Part shown: one piece after another, positions 8,349 to 18,145 of the stretch
Numbering within the stretch: position 1 is the first letter of the stretch
Layout: each line of letters opens with the position of its first letter
Source: JAFGCL01 sp964492335
GTDB lineage: Bacteria > Chloroflexota > Dehalococcoidia > UBA2247 > RBG-13-53-26
Direction of reading: 5' to 3'
Length of the DNA: 64,000 nucleotides
NCBI GenBank assembly: GCA_964492335.1
Contig: CAZBJX010000010.1
Coordinates: forward strand, 21,801 to 85,800
Notes under the pieces: generated by a model
Databases searched by the model: none
Seen by the model: the letters and a program-made list of their open reading frames with translations, nothing else
Told to the model about the DNA's origin: nothing
Translations under genes and position numbers: made by a program

Positions 8349-9101
8349 ATGGCCGGATCTAAGAAGGTCCCCGTGCTCCGCCTGAGCGGTCAGGGCTTCA
8401 GCCGGACCGAGGCGGAGGTGGCCGAGGAAGCCCCGCTCACCATAGTCCTCAACGGGCGGGAGCTGGTGACCCTGCTCTGCTCGCCGGGAGACCCGGAGTA
8501 CCTGGCCGCCGGGTACGTTCAGTCCCAGGGGCTGATCAACACCAGGGACGACATCGTGGCCCTGGCCGCCGGCCCGGGCACGGTCACCATGGACACCAGG
8601 GAAGAGGCCGCCGCCCCGGGGCGGCCCGTGATCGCCTCCAGCGGGGAAAGGGGCAAGGGCCGGCATGTGCCCCCGGAGGTGCCGAAGGGGGCCGGCATGA
8701 GGCTGGCCGCCGCCCGGGCCCTCTCCCTCATGGGCGACTTCGAGCAGCGCTCCAGGACCTTCAGAGACACGGGCGGCGTACACAGCGCGGCGCTGTGCGA
8801 CGCCGGGGGCATAATGGTCTTCAACGAGGACATCGGGCGGCACAACGCCATCGACAAGGTCTTCGGGCAGTGCCTCCTCCAGGGCATCCCCACCGGCGCC
8901 GGGCTGCTGCTGATCACCGGCCGGATCTCCTCCGAGATACTGCTCAAGGCCGCCGCCAGGAGCGTGCCGGTCATCATATCCAGGAACGCCCCCACCGACG
9001 CGGCGGTCCGGCTGGCCGGCGAGCTGGCAGTGACGCTGATCGGCTTCGCCAGGGGCCGCAGCCTGACGGTCTACGCCAACGACTGGCGGGTGACGGCCTG
9101 A
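8349..9101 (+). CDS. fdhD: Sulfur carrier protein FdhD, lacking the usual loop cysteine
   Basis: A 250-residue protein with clear FdhD signatures: EEAPLTIVLNGRELVTLLCS near the N-terminus, then GGVHSAALCDAGG, NEDIGRHNAIDKV and TGRISSEILLKAA. FdhD hands sulfur from IscS to the molybdenum cofactor of formate dehydrogenase and is needed for activity. The flexible loop that in E. coli carries Cys121 and Cys124 and in many anaerobes reads SGCG reads SSGERGKG here, so the usual catalytic cysteine is not where expected. The start at ATG 8349 is chosen from family alignment: the frame is open further upstream but overlaps the previous gene. Confidence 0.87.
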   Translation: MAGSKKVPVLRLSGQGFSRTEAEVAEEAPLTIVLNGRELVTLLCSPGDPEYLAAGYVQSQGLINTRDDIVALAAGPGTVTMDTREEAAAPGRPVIASSGERGKGRHVPPEVPKGAGMRLAAARALSLMGDFEQRSRTFRDTGGVHSAALCDAGGIMVFNEDIGRHNAIDKVFGQCLLQGIPTGAGLLLITGRISSEILLKAAARSVPVIISRNAPTDAAVRLAGELAVTLIGFARGRSLTVYANDWRVTA

Positions 9102-9108
9102 CGGCACC

Positions 9109-9125
9109 GGGGCCGGGCGGGCCCC
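9109..9125 (+). terminator. Weak hairpin after fdhD
   Basis: Six-base arms GGGGCC (9109-9114) and GGCCCC (9120-9125) with a five-base loop directly follow the fdhD stop. There is no clear T run, so terminator function is uncertain. Confidence 0.3.
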
Positions 9126-9185
9126 TGACTTGCATGCCGGCGGCGCGGGCGGCTATCATATAGTTCAGGCTTCACCTGCTCAAGC

Positions 9186-9328
9186 TGCCGCCAGAGGCGG
9201 CATCGAGTATCCAGGACTCTTCGAGCCGGCGCACCTAAGTCGCCAGATACGGTGCCCCGGCCGACGGACCCCAGAGGGGTCCCGACTGGGCACAAGTGGA
9301 AACGCTTGTACCTCCTGCGGGAAAGGAG
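9186..9328 (+). promoter_or_regulatory. Structured RNA leader, candidate molybdenum cofactor riboswitch
   Basis: The gene-free stretch 9102-9574 contains a compact set of nested helices: a hairpin with 7-bp arms around AGA near 9186-9202; GCCGG (9225-9229) with CCGGC (9257-9261) enclosing GCACC (9231-9235) with GGTGC (9251-9255); a 7-bp hairpin 9266-9282 with loop AGA; and a 7-bp helix 9292-9309 capped by a GAAA tetraloop. The segment CACCTAAGTCGCC and the tetraloop arm recall the Moco RNA motif as I remember it. CTCCT (9312-9316) can pair with the ribosome site AGGAG (9324-9328), a plausible on/off switch. It precedes molybdenum genes. Class assignment is by memory and context. Confidence 0.55.
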
Positions 9329-9335
9329 AGAGAAC

Positions 9336-9353
9336 ATGAGCAAGGCATCGTGA
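9336..9353 (+). CDS. Possible five-codon leader ORF (MSKAS)
   Basis: The strong, potentially masked ribosome site at 9324-9330 is placed for the ATG at 9336, yet the frame stops after five codons. A second short frame (ATG 9353 to TAG 9415, 20 codons) overlaps its stop as TGATG. The real downstream gene starts about 220 bases later. Either this is a leader peptide used in control, or a remnant of a lost gene. Confidence 0.25.
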   Translation: MSKAS

Positions 9354-9574
9354 TGCGCCGGGCATCCCGTCCCCGGAGCGCCCTGCCAGTCACCCCGAAC
9401 GACTTCCCCTGGTAGCCGGAGGCCCCTTCGGTGACGCCCCTGACCGCCCCGCCCCGGCGCGGCGGTCCCGCCATGGCGCCGCCCGCTGAGCCTCCCCGGC
9501 AGAGCCCCCGGGCCAGGCGCCCGTCACCCGGGCGCCCGCGGCGGACCCCACCGCGCCCAGAGGCGAGGAGGATG

Positions 9575-10597
9575 ATGATCAGCAGAGTCAGAGTTGAAGA
9601 CGCAGTGGGCATGACCCTGGCCCACGACATAACCAAGGTGGTCCCCGGCGGTTTCAAGGGAGCCGCCTTCCGGCGGGGGCACACCATCAGGACCGAGGAC
9701 ATCGAGGAGTTCCTTCACATGGGCAAGGAGCACGTCTTCATTATGGACCTCGAAGAGGGGCAACTGCACGAAGACGAGGCCGCGCTGCGCATAGCCGGGG
9801 CGGTGGCGGGGCCGGGGCTCCTGCCCTCGGCGCCGAAGGAGGGGCGGGTCAACCTCACGGCGGCCTTCGCCGGCCTGCTCAAGGTCAATGTCGCCGGCCT
9901 GGAGGCCATCAACTCGCTGGGCGACATGATCGTGGCCACGGCCCACAACGGCACTGTCTGCCGGGAGGGGGCGCGGGTGGCCGCCATGCGCATCATACCC
10001 CTCTCCATCCATGAAGGGCGTCTGGCGGAGATGGAGCGGATCGCCGCGGGCAGCCAGCCGGTCATCAGCGTGCACCGCCTCAAGCTCACCCGGATAGGCG
10101 TCATTGTCACCGGCAGCGAGGTGGCCAGCGGGCGCGTCAAGGATGCCTTCACCGGGGTGATGCGCCGCAAGGTAGAGGCCCTGGGCGCCAGCGTCCACAG
10201 GCACGCGGTGATCACCGACGACCCCGAGGTGATTGCGGCCACGGTCCGGGACATGCAGGCCGGCGGCTGCGAGGTGATCGTCTGCTGCAGTGGCATGTCC
10301 GTCGATCCGGATGACGTGACCCCGGAAGGGATACGGCTGTCCGGGGCCGAGGTGCGCTTCTACGGGGTTCCGGTCATCTCGGGCGCCATGTCCCTCTATG
10401 CGAGGCTGGGGGACACGCACATACTGGGCGTCCCCGCCTGCACCATACACGCCCCCAACACCGCCTTCGACAGGCTCTTCCCCGTCGTTCTGACGGGCGA
10501 GGAGCTCACCTTCGACGGGACGCGGAAGCTGGGGCACGGGGGCCTGTGCCTGAAATGCGACAAGTGCGCCTACCCGGTGTGCCCCTTCTGCAAGTGA
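9575..10597 (+). CDS. Molybdopterin-binding protein with Cys-rich C-terminus
   Basis: About 340 residues. The region from about residue 170 has the MoCF/MoeA molybdopterin-binding fold: KLTRIGVIVTGSEVASGRV, a Rossmann-like core, CCSGMSVDPDDVTPEGIR, then PVISGAMSLYARLGDTHILG. The N-terminal part, about 160 residues, is not a canonical MoeA domain. The C-terminus CLKCDKCAYPVCPFCK holds five cysteines that could bind metal. Similar proteins lie beside molybdenum or tungsten enzyme genes in anaerobes. ATG 9575 (or 9572) follows GAGGAG; the longer GTG 9431 start would add a Pro/Arg-rich stretch with no family support. First main gene of the mod operon. Confidence 0.78.
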   Translation: MISRVRVEDAVGMTLAHDITKVVPGGFKGAAFRRGHTIRTEDIEEFLHMGKEHVFIMDLEEGQLHEDEAALRIAGAVAGPGLLPSAPKEGRVNLTAAFAGLLKVNVAGLEAINSLGDMIVATAHNGTVCREGARVAAMRIIPLSIHEGRLAEMERIAAGSQPVISVHRLKLTRIGVIVTGSEVASGRVKDAFTGVMRRKVEALGASVHRHAVITDDPEVIAATVRDMQAGGCEVIVCCSGMSVDPDDVTPEGIRLSGAEVRFYGVPVISGAMSLYARLGDTHILGVPACTIHAPNTAFDRLFPVVLTGEELTFDGTRKLGHGGLCLKCDKCAYPVCPFCK

Positions 10598-10630
10598 ACG
10601 ACGGCGCCCGGGCGGGAACGAAGAGGAGAC

Positions 10631-11359
10631 ATGAAGACGGTACAAACCAGACAGGCCACCATCCTGGACGATCTGATCACCAGCCTGGGGGACTCCGACG
10701 CCAGGGTCAGGGACGTCCGCGTGGGGCTCAACACCATCGGGGTGCTGAGCCGCCACCTGGGGCTGGCCCACGCCAGCCCGGCGCCCCGCTCCGGGGTGAG
10801 GGACGCGGGGCAGCTCATCGGCCGCAGCGCCCTGGAGCTGGCGGAATACGCCCGGTCGTCAAACCCCGTTGAGGCCGGGATCGGCCTGGCGGCCATCAAC
10901 TCGCTCATCGCGCCGCAGGGGGAAACGCTGAACGCCATTGACTTCCTCATCGAACAGGGCCGGGGCAAGAAGATCGCCATGGTGGGCCGCTTCCCCCGGG
11001 CCGCGGCCGTGGAGCAGGCGGCCGGGGAGCTGTGGGTCCTGGAGAAGGACCCGCGGCCGGGCGACTTCCCGGAGAGCGAAGCCCCCGGTATCATCCCCCG
11101 GGCGGACATCGTGGCCATAACCGGGGCGACGCTGGCCAACGGGTCGCTGCAGCGCCTGCTGGAGCTGGCCCGGGGCTACACCGTGGTGTTCGGCCCCAGC
11201 ACCCCCCTGTCGCCGGTGCTGTTCGACTGGGGAGTGGACCTGATCGGAGGCACGCGGGTCACCGACCCGGAGGCCATCCTGCTCAGGATCTCCCAGGGGG
11301 GGAACTCGGTCTGCCAGTTCAAGGACTGCCTGGATTTCCTGGCCCTGAGGAAGCCATAG
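10631..11359 (+). CDS. DUF364 (Rossmann-like, putative metal-chelation) protein
   Basis: A 242-residue protein matching the DUF364/DUF4213 family. Key visible segments are NPVEAGIGLAAINSLIA in the middle, IDFLIEQGRGKKIAMVGRFP, and VVFGPSTPLSPVLFDWGVDL near the C-terminus. Members form an enolase-like N-terminal domain plus a Rossmann-like domain and are often found beside metal or molybdenum genes; the function is unknown. It lies 33 bases after the molybdopterin-binding gene and 74 before modA, so it is part of the molybdenum operon. Start ATG with GAAGAGGAGA upstream. Confidence 0.82.
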   Translation: MKTVQTRQATILDDLITSLGDSDARVRDVRVGLNTIGVLSRHLGLAHASPAPRSGVRDAGQLIGRSALELAEYARSSNPVEAGIGLAAINSLIAPQGETLNAIDFLIEQGRGKKIAMVGRFPRAAAVEQAAGELWVLEKDPRPGDFPESEAPGIIPRADIVAITGATLANGSLQRLLELARGYTVVFGPSTPLSPVLFDWGVDLIGGTRVTDPEAILLRISQGGNSVCQFKDCLDFLALRKP

Positions 11360-11433
11360 GGACGGACCCTGTCCCGGCCGGGGTGCGCGGGGACCGGCCG
11401 GGGCCCGGATCGAATATCGGAAGAAGGAGGGAC

Positions 11434-12219
11434 ATGAAGAAACTCGCACTGCTGACCCTGGCCGCACTGCTGATGGCCAGCCTGATCTCCGGCCTCATCG
11501 GCTGCTCCTCGGAGGAGGACGCAGTTGAACTACGCATCTCGGCGGCCGCCAGTCTCACCGACGTCCTCAAGGAGATCAACGGCCTGTACACCGCCAAGCA
11601 CTCGAACGTCACCTTAACCCCCACCTACGACTCGTCCGGGAAGCTCCAGACGCAGATTGAGCAGGGAGCGCCCTGCGACGTCTTCCTCTCGGCCGGCGCC
11701 AAACAGATGGACGCCCTGCAGACCCAGGACCTGCTGATCACGGACACGCGCCAGGACCTGCTGCAGAACAAGGTGGTGCTGATCGTGCCCAATGACAGCA
11801 CCCTCGGGCTGACCGACTTCAACGGCCTGACCGGCGCCGCTGTCTCCAGGATAGCCATCGGTGATCCGGCCTCGGTGCCCGCTGGCAGCTACGCCAAGAA
11901 GGCCTTTGAGCAGCTCGGCATCTGGGCCCAGCTGGAGCCCAGGTTGGTCCTCTGCACCAATGTGCGGGAGGTGCTGACGCACGTGGAAAACGGCGATGTC
12001 GATGCCGGCGTCGTCTACGCCACCGACTACCAGATATCCACCGGGGTCAATAAGGTCGCCGATGGCCCGGCGGAGGTAAACGCCACCATTGTCTACCCGG
12101 TGGCGGTCATCAAGGACAGCCGGAACGCCGATGCCGCCGGGGAGTACCTGGACTTCCTCTTCAGCGATGAAGCGGGGGAGGTCTTCGAGGACTACGGCTT
12201 CGTCCTGGTTAAGGGCTGA
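11434..12219 (+). CDS. modA: Molybdate ABC transporter substrate-binding lipoprotein
   Basis: A 261-residue periplasmic-binding protein. The signal peptide ends in a lipobox (SGLIGC, Cys near residue 24), so it is a membrane-tethered lipoprotein. Family signatures follow: ISAAASLTDVLKEI, YDSSGKLQTQIEQGAPCDVF, AGAKQMDAL and a C-terminal PVAVIKDS with AGEYLDFLFS. These are the oxyanion-binding elements of ModA. It binds molybdate or tungstate for ModBC. The start is chosen at ATG 11434 with GAAGGAGG just upstream, because the signal peptide begins there. Confidence 0.93.
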   Translation: MKKLALLTLAALLMASLISGLIGCSSEEDAVELRISAAASLTDVLKEINGLYTAKHSNVTLTPTYDSSGKLQTQIEQGAPCDVFLSAGAKQMDALQTQDLLITDTRQDLLQNKVVLIVPNDSTLGLTDFNGLTGAAVSRIAIGDPASVPAGSYAKKAFEQLGIWAQLEPRLVLCTNVREVLTHVENGDVDAGVVYATDYQISTGVNKVADGPAEVNATIVYPVAVIKDSRNADAAGEYLDFLFSDEAGEVFEDYGFVLVKG

Positions 12220-12247
12220 GCCCCGGTAGAGACGAAGAACTGAAGGC

Positions 12248-12958
12248 ATGCACGAGTACCTGTCACCGCTGTGGGTGTCGCTGAAGACGGTCGCCGTCAC
12301 CATGGTGATCGTCTTCATCCTGGGAGTGGGCGCGGCCCGCTGGATGGCCCGCTACTCCGGCTGGCTCAAGCCCTGGATAGACGGCCTCTTCATCCTGCCG
12401 CTGGTGCTGCCGCCGACGGTGGTCGGCCTGGTACTGCTGCTGACCTTCGGCCGGCACGGGCCGCTGTGGCCCGTGTTGTCGGCCATAGACGTGAACGTCA
12501 TCCTGTCGTGGCCGGCCGCCGTCATCTCGGCCACCGTGGTGGCCTTCCCCCTGATGTACATGACGGCCAAGGGCGCCTTCGAGCAGGTGGACGGCACCAT
12601 CGAGGACGCCGCCCGCACCCTGGGGGCCGGGGAATGGAGGGTCTTCCTCACCATCTCCCTGGCCCTGGCGCGGCCCGGCATCATAGCCGGGACCGTCCTC
12701 TGCATCGCCCGTTCGCTGGGGGAGTTCGGCGCCACCGTCATGTTCGCCGGGAACATCCCGGGCAAGACCACCACCCTGCCCGTGGCCATCTACTTCGCCT
12801 ACGCCGCCGGCGATACGGGGCGGGCCCTGTGGCTGGCCGCCATGGTCCTGGTCATGTCCTTCACTTCTGTGGTCTGCCTGGCCTACTTCCGCAAGCCGAG
12901 GCCGCGGGCGGCGGCCTCCGCCACGGAACCCGCGCCGGAGGGGGCCCCGGCGCGGTAG
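12248..12958 (+). CDS. modB: Molybdate ABC transporter permease
   Basis: A 236-residue inner-membrane protein with about five helices. The EAA-type loop that contacts the ATPase is seen as EDAARTLGAGEWRVFLTISL, followed by ARSLGEFGATVMFAGNIPGK, both standard for ModB. Length equals that of the family. It follows modA by 28 bases and precedes modC by 23, forming a complete importer for the molybdenum needed by FdhA. Confidence 0.94.
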   Translation: MHEYLSPLWVSLKTVAVTMVIVFILGVGAARWMARYSGWLKPWIDGLFILPLVLPPTVVGLVLLLTFGRHGPLWPVLSAIDVNVILSWPAAVISATVVAFPLMYMTAKGAFEQVDGTIEDAARTLGAGEWRVFLTISLALARPGIIAGTVLCIARSLGEFGATVMFAGNIPGKTTTLPVAIYFAYAAGDTGRALWLAAMVLVMSFTSVVCLAYFRKPRPRAAASATEPAPEGAPAR

Positions 12959-12981
12959 CGCGCCGGACCGGGGGGGCGGCT

Positions 12982-14091
12982 ATGCTCGAGGTGGAGCTGA
13001 GAAAGACGCTGCCCGGCTTCGTCCTGGACGCCGGTTTCTCCATGGACGGCGAGGTGCTGGGCATCCTGGGGCCCTCCGGCTCCGGGAAAACCATGACCCT
13101 GCAGTGCATCGCCGGCCTGGTCCGGCCCGACCGGGGCGCCATCCGGCTGAATGGCCGGGTGCTCTTCGATTCGTCGCGGCGGGTGAACCTGGCGCCGCAG
13201 GTGCGCCGGGTGGGGCTGGTCTTCCAGAACTACGGCCTCTTCCCGCACCTCTCGGCCCGGGACAACATCGCCTACGGCATCCGGCACCGGACCCGTTCAG
13301 AGACGGAGCAAAGGGTCAGGCTCCTGCTGGAGAAGATGCGGCTGACCGGCCTGGAGAACCGCCGGCCCCGGCAGCTCTCCGCCGGACAGCAGCAGCGGGT
13401 AGCGGTGGCCCGGGCCCTGGCCCCGGAGCCGGACGTGCTCCTTCTGGACGAACCCTTCTCCGCCCTCGATTCCCTGACCCGGCAGCACCTCGAGTCGGAG
13501 ATCGCCGAGGTGCGTGACTTCTACCGCGGAGAGATCATCCTGGTGACCCACGACCTGGCCGAGGCCTACCGGATGAGCTCGAAGCTGGCGATATACGAAT
13601 CCGGACGGCTCCTGCAATGCGGCCCGAAGGAAAAGGTGGTCTCCTGCCCGGCCAACCGGAAGGTGGCCCGGATGATAGGGATGCGCAACTGCCTGGACGG
13701 CCGCATCGCCGATGTCCGCAATGGCGAGGTGTGGGTGACTCTCTCCGGGCTAGACACCAGGCTGAGGGCGGCCGCCGACGGCTGGCAGGGGCTGGCCGCC
13801 GGCCAGCCGGTGACGCTCGGCATCCACCCGGAGTACGTCCGCATCGTCGAGGGCCCGGGCCCGAACGTCGTCCCGGGATCGCTGGACCGGACGGTGGAGG
13901 CCATCACCTCGGTGGCCTGCCACTTCCGGCTGGAGGGGGCTCCCGGCCAGGCCCCGGCCCTGGAGGCGGTCATCCCCGGCCCCGGCGCCCGGCCGCCGGG
14001 CACCGGGGAGCCGTGCTACCTGCACCTGCCACCGGAGCACCTGGCCATCATCCCGGACCAGCCGCCGGCCCGGGGGTCGCCGGGGCCGTGA
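12982..14091 (+). CDS. modC: Molybdate ABC transporter ATP-binding protein
   Basis: A 369-residue ATPase. Walker A GPSGSGKT (near residue 33), Q-loop VFQNYGLF, signature LSAGQQQR, Walker B VLLLDEP and the H-loop THD are all present. A C-terminal regulatory region of about 140 residues follows, with an INGRV-like start and GIHPEYVRI, consistent with a TOBE/Mop-like oxyanion domain. The start is ATG 12982; the frame is open upstream, but that would overlap modB. A 16-bp perfect palindrome at 14105-14120 lies just after the stop. Confidence 0.92.
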   Translation: MLEVELRKTLPGFVLDAGFSMDGEVLGILGPSGSGKTMTLQCIAGLVRPDRGAIRLNGRVLFDSSRRVNLAPQVRRVGLVFQNYGLFPHLSARDNIAYGIRHRTRSETEQRVRLLLEKMRLTGLENRRPRQLSAGQQQRVAVARALAPEPDVLLLDEPFSALDSLTRQHLESEIAEVRDFYRGEIILVTHDLAEAYRMSSKLAIYESGRLLQCGPKEKVVSCPANRKVARMIGMRNCLDGRIADVRNGEVWVTLSGLDTRLRAAADGWQGLAAGQPVTLGIHPEYVRIVEGPGPNVVPGSLDRTVEAITSVACHFRLEGAPGQAPALEAVIPGPGARPPGTGEPCYLHLPPEHLAIIPDQPPARGSPGP

Positions 14092-14470
14092 GGCATCACC
14101 CCCGCGGGCGGCGCCGCCCGGCCTGTTGATTCCTGCTGGACACCCGACAAGGGGGTATGGTAACCTGTTATTTGATTTGGCCGTAACGTTGACTGCTTCA
14201 TCAATCTACCAAAGGTTCAATGTATACCGACAGCGGGAAAATCCCCCGGCTAGGCCTGTCTCCGCAGATATCCTCAATGACCCTCTCCACCTGGACCCAT
14301 TGTGGCATGTGGCTGAGAAAATGCCAGTCGGACTGGGGACCGGAAAGGGGTGACTGAGCACCAAGGAGCGGAAATCGCACGGACCAGGGAATGCTACCGA
14401 GTCAAGGCCCGTATCTTCGGCGGAACGAGACTTTGGCCGGAAGGATTTGGAAGGAGGAGTGGCACACCAC
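14092..14470 (+). other. Gene-free stretch between modC and acs
   Basis: About 380 bases. It holds the palindrome at 14105-14120 and then less GC-rich sequence around 14160-14230. I find no convincing -35/-10 pair with correct spacing and no RNA class I recognise. An open frame 14126-14353 has no ribosome site and no protein-like features, so I do not call it. Confidence 0.5.
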
Positions 14471-16492
<2,022 letters not shown>

Positions 16493-16524
16493 TCCGGCAG
16501 AGAGACAAGGCGCAGGCACATTTT

Positions 16525-16558
16525 CAGGGTGTGGGGACCACCAGGTCCCCACACCCTG
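16525..16558 (+). terminator. Long perfect hairpin after acs
   Basis: Perfect 15-bp arms 16525-16539 and 16544-16558 around a four-base loop, 32 bases after the acs stop. No T run follows on the plus strand, so it may be a terminator of the weak-tail type or an RNA-stability hairpin. Confidence 0.6.
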
Positions 16559-16605
16559 CCAGAGAGTAGTGACAACTGAATCGGACTTCGGTCGGCAGCA
16601 TCGAG

Positions 16606-16634
16606 GCTGGGCTTTGTGGTCGCCAGCTTTTTTT
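16606..16634 (+). terminator. Short stem with T7 run upstream of the OFA transporter
   Basis: GCTGG (16606-16610) and CCAGC (16623-16627) flank a 12-base loop and are followed by seven Ts (16628-16634). It could be a second terminator for acs or a leader attenuator for the transporter gene 40 bases downstream. Confidence 0.4.
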
Positions 16635-16673
16635 GTGACCGACGCAGTCCCTCACAGAAGGAGGGTGTGACAC

Positions 16674-18014
16674 ATGGCAGAAGGCAAGAAGCTCTTCGGC
16701 ATGCCGGCAGAGAGCGGCCGGTGGGTCCTCATCGTCCTTGGCTTCATCATCAACATCTGCCTGGGCAGCGTCTACGCCTACGGCGTGTTCGGCAAGGCAC
16801 TTGCGGGTGAGTGGGCCTTCGATCTCAATAGCTCGGGCGGAGTGTTCAAGCAGCAGATCCCGTTCGGCATCTTCCTGCTCTTCTTCGCCGCCATCTTCCC
16901 GTTCGCCGGGCAGTTCCTGGAGAAGCTGGGGCCGAAGAAGCAGGGCATCATCGGCGGCATCATAGTGGCCGCGGGCTGGATCCTGGCATCGTTCGTGGCC
17001 AGGTCCGATACCGCCAATGTCCCCCTGTTCGTGCTCACCTACGGAGTCATCGGCGGTATCGGGGTGGGGCTGTGCTACATCGCCCCCATCCAGGTGGCCA
17101 CCCGCTGGTTCCCGGACAGGAAGGGCCTGGCTACCGGCCTTACCGTGGCCGGCTTCGGCGGCTCGCCCTTCGTGAGCACTTACGTGGGTTCGGAGCTCAT
17201 CAAGATGAACAATCAGGTCTCCGACGCCTTCCTCTACCTGGGGATTGCCTTCCTGGTCATCCTCATCGTCTCCTTCTGGTTCATGCGCTTCCCGGAGGCG
17301 GGCTGGACGCCGGCGGGCTGGAAGCCCAAGGCCGCCACCGCTGCCGCCGCCACCAGCTCCGTCAACTACAACCGCAACGAGATCATCAAGACCCCCACCT
17401 TCTGGTTCCTGTTCGCGTGCTTCGCCATCGGCTCCCTGGCCGGGCTGATGGCCATCGGCGTGTATGCCAACGTCTTCAGCGACCCCAAGGTCGCTATCAC
17501 CGTCCACACAACGGCGCTGTCTACGGCCACCATCGTGCAGTTCATCCTGGCCCCCTTCAATGCCGGCGGCCGGCCGGTCCTGGGCTGGGTGACCGACAGG
17601 CTGGGCCCCAGGACGGCAGCCATGATCACCTTCGTCCTCATCGCGGCGGCCGCGGCGGGCATGATCTTCGTCGGCAAGGGCGCTGGCTCCGCCGGCACCC
17701 TGACCAAGGTCCTCTACTTCGTCTGCTTCGCCGCCTTCTACGCCGGCCTGGGCGGCTGGCTGGCCATCGCCCCCACGGCCACGGCGCAGTACTTCGGGGC
17801 CAAGTTCTCCTCCCGCAACTACGGTATCGTCTTCCTGGCCTACGGCATCGGCGGCCTCATCGCCACCTTCGTCGCCGCCTACTCCAAGGACATCTTCGGC
17901 AACGTGCTGGACATGTTCATCCCGGTGGCCATCCTGGCAGTGCTGGGCTTCATCATGGCGGCCTTCTTCATGAAGCCGGTGAAAGCGGCGCCGGCGGACG
18001 CATCCAGAACGTAG
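16674..18014 (+). CDS. OFA-family (oxalate/formate antiporter-like) MFS transporter
   Basis: A 446-residue major facilitator with about 12 membrane helices. The N-terminus WVLIVLGFIINICLGSVYAY, the helix-4 region GIGVGLCYIAPIQVATRWFP, the PDRKGLATGLTVAGFGGSP loop and the second-half GRPVLGWVTDRLG motif are typical of the OFA family, which moves small carboxylates such as oxalate, formate and probably acetate or lactate. The location after acs suggests acetate or another monocarboxylate; the formate dehydrogenase operon upstream makes formate an alternative. Start ATG with GAAGGAGGGTG upstream. A terminator follows at 18054-18079. Confidence 0.85.
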   Translation: MAEGKKLFGMPAESGRWVLIVLGFIINICLGSVYAYGVFGKALAGEWAFDLNSSGGVFKQQIPFGIFLLFFAAIFPFAGQFLEKLGPKKQGIIGGIIVAAGWILASFVARSDTANVPLFVLTYGVIGGIGVGLCYIAPIQVATRWFPDRKGLATGLTVAGFGGSPFVSTYVGSELIKMNNQVSDAFLYLGIAFLVILIVSFWFMRFPEAGWTPAGWKPKAATAAAATSSVNYNRNEIIKTPTFWFLFACFAIGSLAGLMAIGVYANVFSDPKVAITVHTTALSTATIVQFILAPFNAGGRPVLGWVTDRLGPRTAAMITFVLIAAAAAGMIFVGKGAGSAGTLTKVLYFVCFAAFYAGLGGWLAIAPTATAQYFGAKFSSRNYGIVFLAYGIGGLIATFVAAYSKDIFGNVLDMFIPVAILAVLGFIMAAFFMKPVKAAPADASRT

Positions 18015-18053
18015 CAGGAACCCTCGTCAGAACGACCCATACGCGACAGCAGG

Positions 18054-18079
18054 GAAGGCCCGTGTCTCCACGGGCCTTC
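18054..18079 (+). terminator. Intrinsic terminator after the OFA transporter
   Basis: Perfect 11-bp arms GAAGGCCCGTG (18054-18064) and CACGGGCCTTC (18069-18079) with loop TCTC and a short T-rich tail. Confidence 0.75.
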
Positions 18080-18145
18080 TTCATGCCTTGAAATGCCATG
18101 CCCTTTGCGTCATCATTGATGGTGCCAGAGCGAAGAGGAGGTGCC

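Noticed and set aside
14126..14353. 75-codon frame upstream of acs
   Set aside because: No ribosome site, no recognisable protein features; probably leader sequence.
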